Assembly: GCA_025093555.1 (NCBI GenBank)
Contig: JAIWNF010000064.1
Location: 186,001 to 250,000 of the forward strand
From: Circinella umbellata
Lineage: Eukaryota; Mucoromycota; Mucoromycetes; Mucorales; Lichtheimiaceae
DNA length: 64,000 nt
Direction: 5' to 3'
Notes under the pieces: model-generated
What the model was told of the DNA's origin: nothing
Seen by the model: the letters and a program-made list of their open reading frames with translations, nothing else
Database searches by the model: none
Shown here: piece after piece, positions 22,912 through 39,403 of the stretch
Layout of the letters: each line of letters opens with the position of its first letter
How positions within the stretch are numbered: the stretch's first letter is position 1
Translations under genes and position numbers: made by a program

Positions 22912-25169
22912 TCACATACTAACAAGTAAAGGAGTTACGGAGGAACAAAATGAATAGGTAAGTATATCAGAAACGGGCTTGCTTCTTGTTGTAGTAATTG
23001 CTGATTTAAAAGTAAATTCTCTTTCCTTCTTAATTTCGGCTTCTTCCGGTAAAATAAATGTCGGCGTTGATAATAATAGTAAATTCTCTGGAGTCATTGG
23101 CGTTGGGCGACTCATATACGGTAATAAAGAAGGATCCTGTAATAGAATCGATGAGGATGACAGGTCATGGTGGCGCTTGTCATTACCTTGATTACTGTCA
23201 ATTAAATCGATTGTTGCTGATGATTTACTAAGTTGAGAACGGGTCATATTGGCCCGGACCATCGCATCCAAAACAATAGATGTCTTATGCCCCTTGATGC
23301 GTGCTAATACTAAAGGTGCTATTCCACTTCGATCGCCTGCATGAAGGGCCTGGGGACACAAATTAATTAGTTTCATGGCTAGTTTAGTATAATCACCCCA
23401 AACAGCTAAATGAAGTAATGTGTGATAAGTGACAGGTGAACACACATGTAATAAATCATTCGCTGTGACTTGAAATTCATTCATGACTTGAATCACTTTA
23501 TCTTCTACTAGAGTAGGATCATGTATAGAACCATGATTTGTAATATCATTGAATGTCATTGCCAAAAACACGAGAGGATCGGGAATAAAAGCGCCGCTTC
23601 TGTTAATTTTTTTGCTGTTATAAGCGCCGCTGGCGTTATTGCTGCATGATTGGGCAAAGTAAAAATTGGATGCATTTAAAGTAGGGCTATTATTATTATT
23701 ATTATTGTTACCATTTTGGTGTTGTTGTTGTTGTGGTTGCAGTAACAAATTATCTCCGCCTTGAACAATTCGCATAGCAATTTGTTTTGCATCTTGTAAT
23801 TTACCAGTCATTTTCAACCCCACTACTTGTAAAGCCAATTCTAATAAAGCTTGATCATTGGCGTCATAATAAGTAAATAAAGGAACGTCGTGACCTTCTA
23901 ATATAAGTGAATGTTGCTTGAATGATACAACCACTGGACCAGGATGAGCTGCAGGTGGTAAAACACATACTAATGTATTCGGATTCCAAAAAACAGTAGT
24001 AGCTTGATGTTCTCCAAATAAGCACGTGAGACCCCGGTAGAAATTGGAGCCAAGTATTGTTACTTCGCATCCACCATAAGTGGGACCTTGTGCAGGTACA
24101 AGCCTTTCAAGTTGTGGTGTGGTGGGTGGAGATAAGATAGGTGATGTGGGTGATGATAAATGCTCGGATGATATGTGAGGGTGCTCTATTGTTGTTGTTG
24201 TTGAACAAGGTATGGGTTCAAGTGTTGTGCTAAGTGTTGGACTGATACTTGATGATGACAATGGGGGTAAAGGAAAAAAGGATGATAATGAATTACCATA
24301 TGGATTATTACGTTCTTCACCTGGTGTAGGTAATGACGAAGAATGAAATGCATGGGGTGTGATAATAGGTGAACTACTTTGACTATCCAGAATAGACAAA
24401 TCATTCGGATCTGTTGAACCCAAAGATGGAAAATGAGTATCCACCAAATCGATGGATAAGGAATTTCTTCGGGAAGCAGCTGGAGTTACAGGAATCACTG
24501 TTTTATTCGATGGTAACTTGCGGACTTTTTGTTGTTGTTGTTGACTACTATTTTTGGTAGAATTTTTTGATTCGTAGACGTTTCTATTTCGTTTACGATT
24601 TTTTTGTCGAGTACTTTTATGATCATCTGTAATTAAAATAGGTGGAGACATTCCCCTAGCAATAATATCACCACGACCATTCTTCATAGTAAACTGAACA
24701 CTAAAAGTTTATATATATGAATATCATGTGTTGCTTTGTCAATCAAAATGGATGAATCTCTTTCAAAAAAATAATTTTCGGAGTAACAAAAAAAAAAAAA
24801 AAAAGAAGCAATAGCATGAAACGTTTTAATATGATGTGAGAGTAAATAAAAAAAAAAAAAAACTTACTGAAAACCAAGTTTTTCATTGTGATGACGGCAA
24901 TAGCAAGTAATTCGAGTTGGAAGAATTGCATCACCAGAACTAAAGTTTACCATTGGACCACAATTAAATAACAAGATACGATCTTGTTCTGGTATAGTAT
25001 CAATAATAGATCTTGAACCCGCATTATTATTGTTATTGTTTTTATGTTGGTTTTTTGAACGTTCTGCTCTTTTACGCTGTCAAAATGAAGTTTATGTAAG
25101 TTTCAATGAAAAAAAAAATAATCTTTCCCACCCCCACCCCCCCAAAATAAACTTGTTTCTTTTTTTCAC

Positions 25170-25208
<39 letters not shown>

Positions 25209-25402
25209 CCAAAAAAAAACAGAACTAAACACATAACACGTTTTTTTTTTACCTCACGTTGAATACAACCAGAACAAACTTTAACGGGTTGATCCGGTTG
25301 ACTTGCACAGACCACTTTAGCATCAAGATAAATAGTTTTTGATAATAAAGAAGATTCATCTGATAATATCATTTGTTGATGTATCGAATCATTCTCTGAA
25401 CG

Positions 25403-25434
<32 letters not shown>

Positions 25435-26513
25435 GAAAACTTTTCTTTAATCTTGATCTTGCTAATAATCGTTCAGGTAATTTAAGACAAGGCCAAGATG
25501 TTACTTTAGTACCATGGGTAGTAACTAATTGAATACATAATCGAGTTTGTGTCTCCACACGCGATTTATCAGGAGCGCCAATCACACGAATCTGAAGTCT
25601 GTTTGAAATTGGAAAAGAAGAGGGAGATAAAAAAACCGGGGAACCAAGTTATTAATATCAAAAAAAAAAAAAAGTTGCTAACTTACTAATTCATCCCTTC
25701 ATGCTGTACAAAGACAAAAAAATTTTTTTTTATATATTTACCCATTCTTATTATCAAAGGCTGATGATACTTCTTTTTTAGTTATTTTTTCTTCTTGTAA
25801 TGATAGACTGTAAAAAATGAATAATTCAATGTTACTAGAAAAAACATTATTCTCTTCTTTCTTAATACTATTTCTTACCTGTGATTATTATTATCAGTGT
25901 TTTGAGAGAGATACTCAGATAATTGAAAATAGGCTTCATCATCTAAAAAACTATTAGATTGATGGTGGCACGATAGCGTTGAAGAATCAGTGTTCTACAA
26001 AGAAAAAGTAAAAATAAAATCTTTAGTTTGTAATGCGCCACACACTTGTAAAAAAAAAAGGGTTATCTAAACGTAATGCAAGTCCACATTGTAAATGGAT
26101 TGCATAGAGGAGGAGGGGATATGTAAATATTTTGTTTCTCTCTCTTTTTTTATGTATTTGGATTATTTTCTACTCAATAAATAATTTACCCGTTGTTGTT
26201 GTTGCTGTCCACTGGGATAAGATAAAGTTGTAGTAGGTGATGTCAATGAAGTTAATTTCGGTGAAGATGTTAAAGGTGTACTACTATTGCTACTACTATC
26301 ATAAGAACTGGTGATAGGTGATGGTATTGATAAAGTAGGTGAATGATTTAAAGTGGTTACATTTGTAGTAGTTATGTTGTTAAAAGGGTCAGTTGCTTGA
26401 GAAATAAATAATGTTTCATCTTGACCAACGTGACGCATAAAATTACTACTGGTATTGTTCATTGTACGCGTCGATAAATTTGGTGAATGTAATAGTTGTT
26501 TATTGTTGTTCAT
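22912..26513 (-). CDS. Mga2/Spt23-like transcription factor with IPT/TIG and ankyrin repeats
   Basis: Six exons join in frame to about 949 residues: 26190-26513, 25879-25994, 25742-25807, 25253-25598, 24868-25076 and 22912-24700. After a Ser/Thr/Asn-rich N-terminus comes the conserved Mga2/Spt23 block (LQIRVIGAPDKSRVETQTRL; VVCASQPDQPVKVCSGCIQRE; RILLFNCGPMVNF). Next is an IPT/TIG domain (LERLVPAQGPTYGGCEVTIL...), then about two ankyrin repeats (TLLHLAVWGDYTKLAMKL; GIAPLVLARIKGH). In yeast these ER-tethered factors sense membrane lipid saturation, are cleaved by ubiquitin/proteasome action and switch on OLE1. The C-terminus here (ending SVTPLLVSM) lacks a clear membrane-spanning segment, so release by proteolysis may not apply unless a further exon was missed. 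Several Gln runs are encoded by CAA repeats. Confidence 0.85.
25177..25208. repeat. (TC)n microsatellite in an intron
   Basis: A run of CT dinucleotides inside the intron between exons 25253-25598 and 24868-25076 of the Mga2/Spt23-like gene. Confidence 0.9.
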
Positions 26514-29229
26514 AATGAAATATAATCTCTGTATAGAATAATAATAATAATAATACTGTTCAACAATTAAGATGTAATGAAATACACAGAGTTAAAAAAA
26601 AAGAAAAGAAAAGAAAAGAGTGAGAAGAAGGAAAGAAAGAGAAATAAATAAAAAAAGCTGCGGTATAATAAATGTTTGTGTGAGGAAAAGAAATGAAAAA
26701 AGGGACTTTGAGAAAAGAAATGTAAGTTTTTTTATTTTTAATTCTTGACTATATATAGGATTGTTGTCTCAAAAGTAAAAGGACCAGCTTTCATCAATTA
26801 TATAACAAGTTATACATACAATTCCCCATTTGTATCCTGAACTATTTTATTTATATATAATTCTTGTTATGTAAAATTGAAAAGCGTTTTGATATCAATA
26901 AATAGATTGATTTATTATAAGGTTCAATTGATAAATCATCATTTTGATTATTATCATTACTAGTTATCATTCATAATAAGATCCAGAAAATGCGTATTTT
27001 ACCCCAATGAATCTTTTCCAAATAAAGTTATTCAACTTACTTTGTGACTCTCTCTCTTCCTTCTCACCTATTTATATTTTGATGTAATACAACGAATACC
27101 CCCCCCCCACTCTTTTCTCTCTTAGCAACCACCACCATCATCTTCTCCCGGGCTCTTGGTGTGTGTGTGTGCATTATATATGATAAGAAAAAAAAGAGGC
27201 GGGCTTTTTTTTTTGTTCCACTTGTAAATCTAAATGCCCTTATTTGTCTTGGTCTCTTTTTTCTTTAGAAAAACAAAAAAAACTTTAAGTTTGTGTAATG
27301 AATGTATGGCAATTAATAAATAAATGATATTTTGAGTAAAAAAAATATGCATTAATTGAATTTATTATAATTTTTCTTTTGTAAGCCTTCACGTTCCTCT
27401 CCCTCCACACCCCGCCGCCAAAAAGTAAAGGTAATAATGAGATGCTTTAAATGGAATAACATGTGTGGGGTAAATTTATAATAAATGAATTTAGAACCGA
27501 GAATAAATAAAAGATGTTATAGAATAAATTCATTTGAGATACTTTCAACTTAAAAACTAGTCTATTAAAGGAACATAACAAGTGAGAGAAAATAAAACAT
27601 TTGTTATGGAATGTTATACTTAACTAGATCGAAATGGATCCCGAGTTAAAAAAAAAAGGTGTATATTACCGAGAAAGATGAGAGATAATGAGAATTTATG
27701 AGTTGAATAGTTATATAAATGTGTGTGTGTACTCTCTAATTTTTTTTCCAGAGATATGTACCCGATAATCCAATGATTCGTTTCTTTTTTTCCATCGATA
27801 ATAAAAAGACTCTCCGCTCTGGATTTTATAGTTTTTTTGTTCAACCGGATAAACACAAGTTTTTTTTTTTTTGTCTTTCATCCTTTGGTCTTCTAAATGA
27901 ATTAAAGAGTTAAAAAAAATTAAAGGAAAAAAATATAAAAAAAAAGAGAATATATTTTATTAATATAATGAGGCTTTATATAACCTTTCAAACTATTTAC
28001 ATGTGAAAAATACTTTTAACCATTCAAATTTACATATTCGGCGACTTGATCCTGATTCAATAGATTAAAGAAGGATAAAAAAGTTACCATAGTACATGTT
28101 TAAGGTCTTTTTTTTTTGTGTTCTATAAGAAAAATATGGGTGCTGGGACCTCGTTTTTTTTCTTATTCAGCGTGAGAATTAGGTTACTTTTATCGTACTA
28201 AATAAAGTTGATTCCATATATGTGGATGAAAAGGTGAAATTAAGAGCTATTCTGGGGGGGGGTAGGAAAGAGAGGGGGGGTTTCTTTTTTTTGATAGATG
28301 AAAGTTTTTTTTTTGGTGTGATTATTAAGAAATGATGATAATCATGCAATATAGAATGGGTCGGAAGGAGTTTGAGAAGGATGGATTATTACTATCACTT
28401 TGTGGTTAAAATCCATGGTTTTCAAATGATGTTCGGACCCGCCAAATTCGTCAATAAAAAAAACAAATAATAATGAAAAACACCGCCCACTTTTATGTTT
28501 CCTTTGTTTTCCCCCCTCCTTTATTAACTATCATCGTTATCAATTCATGACTTTTATACCTTCTTTTTGTTTCTTTGTTTTTTTTTTGGGGGGGGGAGGA
28601 GGAGGAGGAGAGGTAGAGTCAAGGTAATGTAAAAGGTTATAAGATGAAGACATTTTAACATTGAAGAAAAGGTTATAGTGTGTAACAAAAACCGTCAAAT
28701 GTCGGGATCACCTTTTCTTGCGATCAGACCAACGCGTTGTTACACGTTTTTATTTGTTTGACAATTTTTCTTTTACTTTCACCATTATCAATCATGGATC
28801 AACAATTGGATGGGGATCGCTGGTCATTTATAAATTAATTTCATTCCCACACCCTGTTTTTTTTTATATAACCATTAAAACATTTACACCCTTTTCTCTC
28901 CAAATAATGATAAATCAAACGTGCTATAGTACAAGATTTTTCCTTTGATTTGGCGCCTGACCTTTTTCAGTTTTGCGGTGGGGGGGGGACTATCAAACTG
29001 GCGGAGAATTATTATCAATTTGGCACATGATGAGTTATAACTTTTCACCTTGGTTATTTAATTTTTGTAGAAGATAATTTATTAATCCAGGTTGACAGCT
29101 GGATGTTAATTGGAAGAAATATAAATTCGTATATATAAAAAGGAAGAAAGTTTGGGAATAAAGAAAACACAAGAAAAATTAAAGAGTAAAGAAAACAAAA
29201 ACTATCGTAAGGATTGGAATTTATGTGTT
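26514..29229. other. Intergenic, no gene seen
   Basis: AT-rich with G runs at 28255-28280, 28588-28600 and 28980-28988 and several T tracts. The part next to 26513 should hold the promoter of the Mga2/Spt23-like gene. No protein-like ORF recognised. Confidence 0.5.
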
Positions 29230-29960
29230 TCTTCAACGTGAATTTTGCGCAAATGGAGAGTGAGTGGCATGAGCACTAACACTGTGAGGCCAAAAGGTTT
29301 CTTGATGGAAGACAAAGCGCCAATGAGCACGCCATAGATGTAATAAAGTGGTCGCAATAAGACAAAAGAAATCAAATTTGAATTCTTTACGTACAGCTAA
29401 AGCTGAAGCAGAAAGAGAGGTAATATGAGTAATTTTTAGTTGATCCGGTAGAACCAAAAAACGATTTAACGGTATCTTGCCAAACCATCCGTTTCTGAGA
29501 ACATTCCCAAAGAAAATGTTCTGGTGTATCAATCTCATTACAGATACAGTTAGGTAAGGTAAATATGCGAGGCACAAGTTGATGAAGATGTTGTTTGCAT
29601 GGTAATTTTTTATGGAATATAAGCCAAGTAGTTTTCGATGCTCGAGGGTACCACTCAGGTAATTGGTCCAATTGAATTAAGTGAGAGTGGCGGTAACGTT
29701 AAGTTGTCAGATCGTCCAGTAAGATATACTTTAAAATTTTTGGAGAAATAATACTTGTAGTGAGGTTATGATGGAGTGAAGATGATGATGTATTGGGGGA
29801 TGACGTTGAAGTTGTTGAGTGTTGCGATCAAAAAAATAAATGTATGTGGTGAAAGATTATTACCATTAATGATAAGAACAGTCAAGGGGAAAGTCAAGAA
29901 TTGATTGACTAGTAACATTAGTCCAAAGATCACCTTGGTTATTTATTTTTGTGTATTGAT
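29230..29960 (-). mobile_element. 3' remnant of a LINE-type retrotransposon (zf-RVT region), frameshifted
   Basis: Read leftward, 29700-29430 encodes a reverse-transcriptase zinc-binding domain (zf-RVT type): TTWLIFHKKLPCKQH...CICNEIDTPEHFLWEC...VW, with the C-x-C...E-T-P-E-H-x6-C arrangement. The sense then moves to another frame (PDQLKITHITSLSA, LLHLWRAHWRFVFHQ) and ends near 29233. The W-RAHWRF phrase is typical of LINE ORF2 C-termini. The frame change falls around the T-rich stretch at about 29458-29463. Upstream (to about 29960) short coding-like fragments such as QGDLWTNVTSQSILDFP are broken by stops. Reverse transcriptase and endonuclease are absent, so this is a truncated, inactive copy. 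Confidence 0.7.
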
Positions 29961-30060
29961 AATATCACAATGGCGCATAGTAATTTATAATAATTCTACG
30001 CTAAATCATTAGACTTTCCAACGCCAAATTAAAAAAAAAATGTCGCGCCAAGAACACTAG

Positions 30061-30174
30061 ACCTTGGTACATTCTTCCTCGACCTTGGTACATCTTCCTC
30101 GACCTTGGTACATCTTCCTCGACCGTGGTAAATCCTTCCTCTACCGTGGTACAGCCTTCCTCGACCGTGGTACA
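30061..30174. repeat. Tandem array of six 20-21 bp units
   Basis: Six head-to-tail units based on CTTGGTACATCTTCCTCGAC with small variations: CGTGGTACAGC in later units and one-base insertions. It lies about 100 bp from the LINE remnant. In the reverse strand it encodes repeated TTVEEG/GRGRMYQ phrases in a 89-codon ORF that I regard as an artefact of the repeat. Confidence 0.9.
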
Positions 30175-30270
30175 GTATAACAATTTCTCTTTCCCATCCT
30201 TCTCTTCTCTCTCTTCCCCCACTTTCAAATCAACTAAAATTTTTGGACTTTTTTTTTTTCGCTTAAACAA

Positions 30271-32445
30271 TTAGGGTTGATTACATTTATCTATCCGGTA
30301 ATGGCTTATAGTTTCAACCTAAAATAATTGTTGTTACAAGATAGAAAATTGTCTTGGCCTAAGCCCCTCTTCCCCCCATCCCAAAGTTATTATTTTTTTT
30401 GTTTTACCTATAATAGAAAATCTAAGCCGTTTCTTTATTTTGTTGGCAACATAAAAAAAATAAAATCATACTCTTTTCTTTTTTTTTTTTTTCAAGCAAA
30501 AAAAAAATAGCGATAAGCCAGTGTATTATATTCCAACCCCCCCCTCCAATATATATATCATGCAACTGAGATATATAAACACGGATGCGTTGGCGTGGGG
30601 GGGGGGAAGGACCAGTGTACATATGCATGATACTCAAATTATAAAAAGTCATCACACAGTAATGGTGGCATAATAATTGGTCTTTAATTTAAAAATAGAC
30701 AATCGACTGATTTATATAAAATAGTAATTTAAGTAATGTTAAAAGTGTGACAACACAGATATATTTACTTGTATTCAGTGTTACGACTTTTATTTATTTT
30801 CTGGTGTGAGAATTAAAACGTTTAAAAGGGCTGGAACCCCTTTGAATAAACACGGACCGTCCGAACACTCTTTTTGAAACTATTTTATTTTATTTTACTT
30901 TATTGATACATATTTTGCATAAAAGTCATTGGTATTACAATATTTAGTTTACACAAGACCCTATTTTGTTCCACTACTTTATTTATATATACAATACTTT
31001 AATTAGTTCTTTAATAGATTGTAACTTTTTAATAGGTTATGTTTTTTGCATGACTGATTGATAAAAATATATTAATCCAAGATTAGCATGAAGAACATGA
31101 GTCATATGAGTAACTTAGTAAGGGTTCTTTGTCTGACTACTATGTGCTGTGTGTACATTTTTTTTATACGCTTATCATTATTATATGAGAGTCTACTCAT
31201 TACCATATACTATTAAGACTATGTATAAATATATATATTTTATAATTAATTAATAGTATTTATTCATGTACATTGATTATGTAATAATAACATTATAATC
31301 TGGTATCGATTTATTTTTTCGTTCATGGTTCATACGTATTATAGAAATAGAGCAGAGAGGAGAGGAAGGAATCTTGATCATTTTAAGAAAATAACTTGTC
31401 ATTAACAAGTACTTACATTTTTATAAGAAGGAAATACTGTTGTTGTCCATACTTTTATAGTAGATAATTGCTTCTAAACTTGTTATACCTTTCCACTGAG
31501 TTATTACAAATAAATTATTCAATGCAGACTTGTTTATCAATTCAGTTGGTTGTAGAGCATTATTAAACATTTGAGAAGAGAAAGTCATATGTAATACATC
31601 ATTGATCTACTTTTTTTTACAAAACAATATCAAGGTTTCGTTGACCAAATATGTCATTCAGATTTAAAAACGAAGAAATGGTGATGCCAAAATCTGACAA
31701 CGAGAGCTTTTAGTGACATAATTCATCTTTAGACTCAATCTTTTAATTAAGTAGGAAAAGAAAGAAAGTTGTATTCGTCTGTCATCTTTTAGTAACATGG
31801 ACTGTATTTATACACTACATTGAAGTTAATACAAAAATAAAAGAAAATAAGGTATATACGTATCATAATCCAGTTATCACCACAATACCAGTAGTAGTAT
31901 TTTTTTCTTGACTTTTCAGTTATTAACATCATAGATAATGTTTTATTATTATAATTATCTAGTAGTCATGTTGATATATTTATGATTGCTATGATAATAG
32001 AATAGAGTTTGGATTAAAATATTCATAACCAGTTTGAAACCAAGTATCTGATTTAATATAACAGTTATTATAGTATTTACATAAACATATCTTAAAAACA
32101 GCCATGTGGTAACAAAAAAAATGCTTTTATTAATTAAGTTTACCATGTTGTCGCTTATTAAAACAACTATTGTTACCTCCCCTCTTTTATTGAGAAGATT
32201 AAATGCTTGACTTTTTCTTTTATATGTTTATAAATAAAATATGGATATTATGATTTAACTAAAGTTCAGTTTTCGGTTGTTGAAATAGAAATTCCCCTAT
32301 GTTTTTTTTGTGTTGTGTGCTGCGTGTGTCGTCTATCGTGCGTGTGTTACTGGAAAAGAAAAAAAAATCACTTTTTTTTTTTGAAACGCACTATAAGAAA
32401 TATATTATCAGTGCTTGTATTATTTTTTTTTTCTGTTTTTTTTTA
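30271..32445. other. Intergenic, no gene seen
   Basis: AT-rich with C and G runs at 30537-30545 and 30597-30606. The last 150 bases are T-rich and lead into the MYST gene, so its promoter probably lies here. Short ORFs on either strand have no protein character. Confidence 0.5.
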
Positions 32446-34642
<2,197 letters not shown>

Positions 34643-34794
34643 TAATTTAAATTTCAAAGCAGGGCATTTTAATTTCAAAATGCGGGAAAAACTTGTACGG
34701 GATTAAGAGTTCCCTTATTTTTTGAAACTTGTCAGTTACGTTCCTATTACTCATTACTTTTTTTTTTTTGGCAAATCATACTATTAGTTCCTAA

Positions 34795-36496
<1,702 letters not shown>

Positions 36497-36754
36497 GCAC
36501 AGATGAAGAATAATAATAATAATAATATACCAAAAAAAAACACTCGATATTAAATAGAATTTCATATTTATTATGAAATGGTGGTTTCTGTTTATTTGTA
36601 AAAAATATAATATATAATATATATAACAACAAGTGTATTTGAAAAGGTTAGGGAGAGAATCAAAAGAAAATATTAATTAAAAGGTTGAAAATATGTTTAG
36701 TTACGTACGTACATATTCAATAAGTATATAAATTATTAGGTGATACGTAGAAGT

Positions 36755-38492
36755 TTAGATAATAAAGTAAGCACACATCAATGCCATTAAAGTGACAATC
36801 GTAGCAACAGATGTTTGCATAGTAGTTGTGGCACTACTAATATCAGAAACAACAGCATTAGAAAGATTACTGGTAGAAAGGGGTCCACCATTAGGTACAA
36901 CAGTAACATGACTTGTCATGGTTGTATATGCTAGCAAAAACAAAATAAAATGTTGGCATAAGTTTCATTTGGACCAGTTAATTTGATTCATTATAAATAA
37001 TTATATTACCTGTAACAGTATTGAGGGAGGATGGACTATTTATGGTTGTAGTGGAATAGTTAACAGTATTACCATCTTTTTCTTCTTCATAGTAACGATC
37101 GGGAACAGAATCATTATTCAATGCTGCTCGTTGAACAGTTTCACTTTGTGTAACATCATTACCCTCGCTATTTGAAGATGATGTAACGGCAAGAACGAGG
37201 TTTCGATCCTGTTCTTCTTCTTCTTCTACATTGGTTTCTTTATTGATATATTCAGTATCAGCGACATCAATAGATACTTCTTCTTCTTCTTCCTCAGATT
37301 GAGCAGCAAGCTTATCTTGGTGAGTGGCACCATAGTTTAATTGGGTGTTACTGTTTGTTTCTGATTCTATTTTGTCGTCATCGTCTTCTTCATCTTCTTC
37401 TTCTTCTTCATCTTCAATACTGGCTTCTTTTTTTTTCGATTGAGCGACACTTTTATCTTGATAGGTGGTATCATAGTTTAATTGCATTTTACTATCTGCT
37501 TCAGAGTCTTCTTCTTCTTCATAATTATATTCATAATTAGTATTGACGATTTCATTTTCTTTGGCTTGATCTTTTTCTTCATAATCATAATTAGTGTTGA
37601 TTTCTTCTTCTTCTTCTTCAATCTCATAATTAGTGTTGATTTCTTCTTTATCTTCATCTTGCTTATTATCTTGCTTAGTATCTACATTATTTTCTTCTTG
37701 CTGTTGCTCAACCATCATCTTGTTGTTGGTTTTTTGTTCTTTTTCTTCATAATCATAATTAGTAACGCCGACTACATTTTCTTTGTCTTGATCTTCTTCT
37801 TTGTTTTCTTCTTCATCGTCGTCTTCTTCGTCTTCTTCATCATCTTCTTTATTATCTTGGTGAGTATCTACATTAGTATTTTCTTGGTGTTGCTCGATCT
37901 TCATTTCGTTGTTGCCTTCTTCTTTTTCATCATTATCATCATCTTCATCATCTTCTTCTTCATCATCTTCATCTTCATCTTCTTCTTTTTCGTCTTCTTC
38001 TTGATGTTCTAATTGCTGTTGAATAGCAACATTATCGGTATCTTCTTGTTGTTCTTTTACTGCTAACATCATATTATTTATTTTCTGTTCTTCTTCAGTT
38101 TCTTTTATTTTTTGATATTCTAATCCTTCTTCAACATTGGTATTTTGTTGCTCTTGCATTTCTGGCCAGTAGGTTTGAAGACATTCTGTATGACAATAGC
38201 TGATATCATTATCATCGTCATTATTGTTTAATGATTCCAGTTTATTGGTATTACAAGCACTAATACAAGAACGAGCTTCATTAACTAATATAAAATAATT
38301 TAACAAATGAATATTAACATTAATTTTGCAATAAGTAATAAGATAATACGTAATAATAATAAACTTACTACAACGATCAAGACAGCCATTATTTGATGTA
38401 TAATCACAAGTACATTCTGCTGAAATATAATCAATACCACCAATTGAAACTAAAGTAACAAATCCAGTGACAAAAAGAGTAATCAAATGCAT
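36755..38492 (-). CDS. Hyperacidic, probably GPI-anchored secreted protein
   Basis: Three exons (38369-38492, 37010-38284, 36755-36930) join in frame to about 524 residues. A signal peptide (MHLITLFVTGFVTLVSIGG...SA) is followed by a small Cys-rich region with about eight cysteines, including CTCDY, CLDRC, CISAC and CHTEC. A very long Glu/Asp-rich stretch fills about residues 95-390, with runs of up to eight acidic residues. It contains imperfect repeats such as NVDTHQDNK/NVDTKQDNK, TNYDYEEK and QLNYDTTYQDK/QLNYGATHQDK. The last exon adds a Ser/Thr-rich spacer and a hydrophobic tail (VATIVTLMALMCAYFII) with no basic residues after it, as in GPI-anchor signals. It is likely a cell-wall or plasma-membrane surface protein; a metal- or cation-binding role is speculation. 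A TATA-like stretch lies at 38573-38590. No family recognised. Confidence 0.75.
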
Positions 38493-39403
38493 GATGACAA
38501 TAAAATGAAAATATATCGGAGGGAAAATAATTAAATTTGAGACGAAAAAAAAAAAAAAGAATGAAGGAAGATGTTTATATATTTATATAAAATACGTAAA
38601 ATATCATTAAAATATTATATAGATCACTGTTACATTATAAATTAAGAGTAGTTTGTGGCGATAATTGACTTTGCCAAGGCAAAAAAAAAAAAATTATTAT
38701 TTTTTGGTCGATAATGAAATGATTATAACAATGATTCAATAGTTAAATAGTCATACATCTTTAAAAGTATCTAATCACAAGAGCAAGAAATACATTACCC
38801 CAGAATAAAAATCATCTTATAAAAAAAAATAAGATTTCCCATCTTTCTCTCCTTTTTTTTTTCTAGTACTATCTTCCCCGGTTAAAAAACAAAAAAGTAG
38901 TTGGTATTTTTTTGAATATGATGTAACAATAAGTAAGTATAATAATAATTGGAGAGCTGATTATTTTCTACTCTTAATAATCTCTTAATATATGAATGAA
39001 TTTATTACGTATAAAGTTTATTATATATAATAGGAAAAAGATAGTTAGGAAGGGCGAGCCTTTTTTTTTTTTATATATCAACTAAAAATAAAAATAAAAA
39101 GGTTATTAAGTTAAAAAAAAACAACTAAAAGAATTCAACGTGTTACAATAATAAATTTTCTTTTTAAGGTATCACAAAGTTGATTAAGTGGAGAATGAAA
39201 ATTTTTACCTTTATAATGCTTTTTCCTTCTATTAAACATTTCTTTAACGCCTTTTCTTTTTCTCTTTTATTTTTAAACATATTATTTTTAAGAGAAACTA
39301 AACAACGACTTTTTATTTTTATAGAGTCTTGTTTTTTTTTTATAACAAATAAATAACCCCCCACCCCTTTCCTTTCATTTATATATACATACTTTTCTAA
39401 AAC
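38493..39403. promoter_or_regulatory. Divergent promoter region between two surface-protein genes
   Basis: This 0.9-kb AT-rich spacer separates the hyperacidic protein gene (leftward) from the Kre9-like gene (rightward), so both promoters lie here. TATATAAATATATA-like sequence at 38573-38590 serves the left gene by position. Short T/A homopolymers occur throughout; no coding sequence. Confidence 0.45.

Noticed and set aside
37482..38012. Forward ORF of 176 codons made of Phe and Ile
   Set aside because: It is the antisense of the Glu/Asp-rich coding region and would be an implausible protein.
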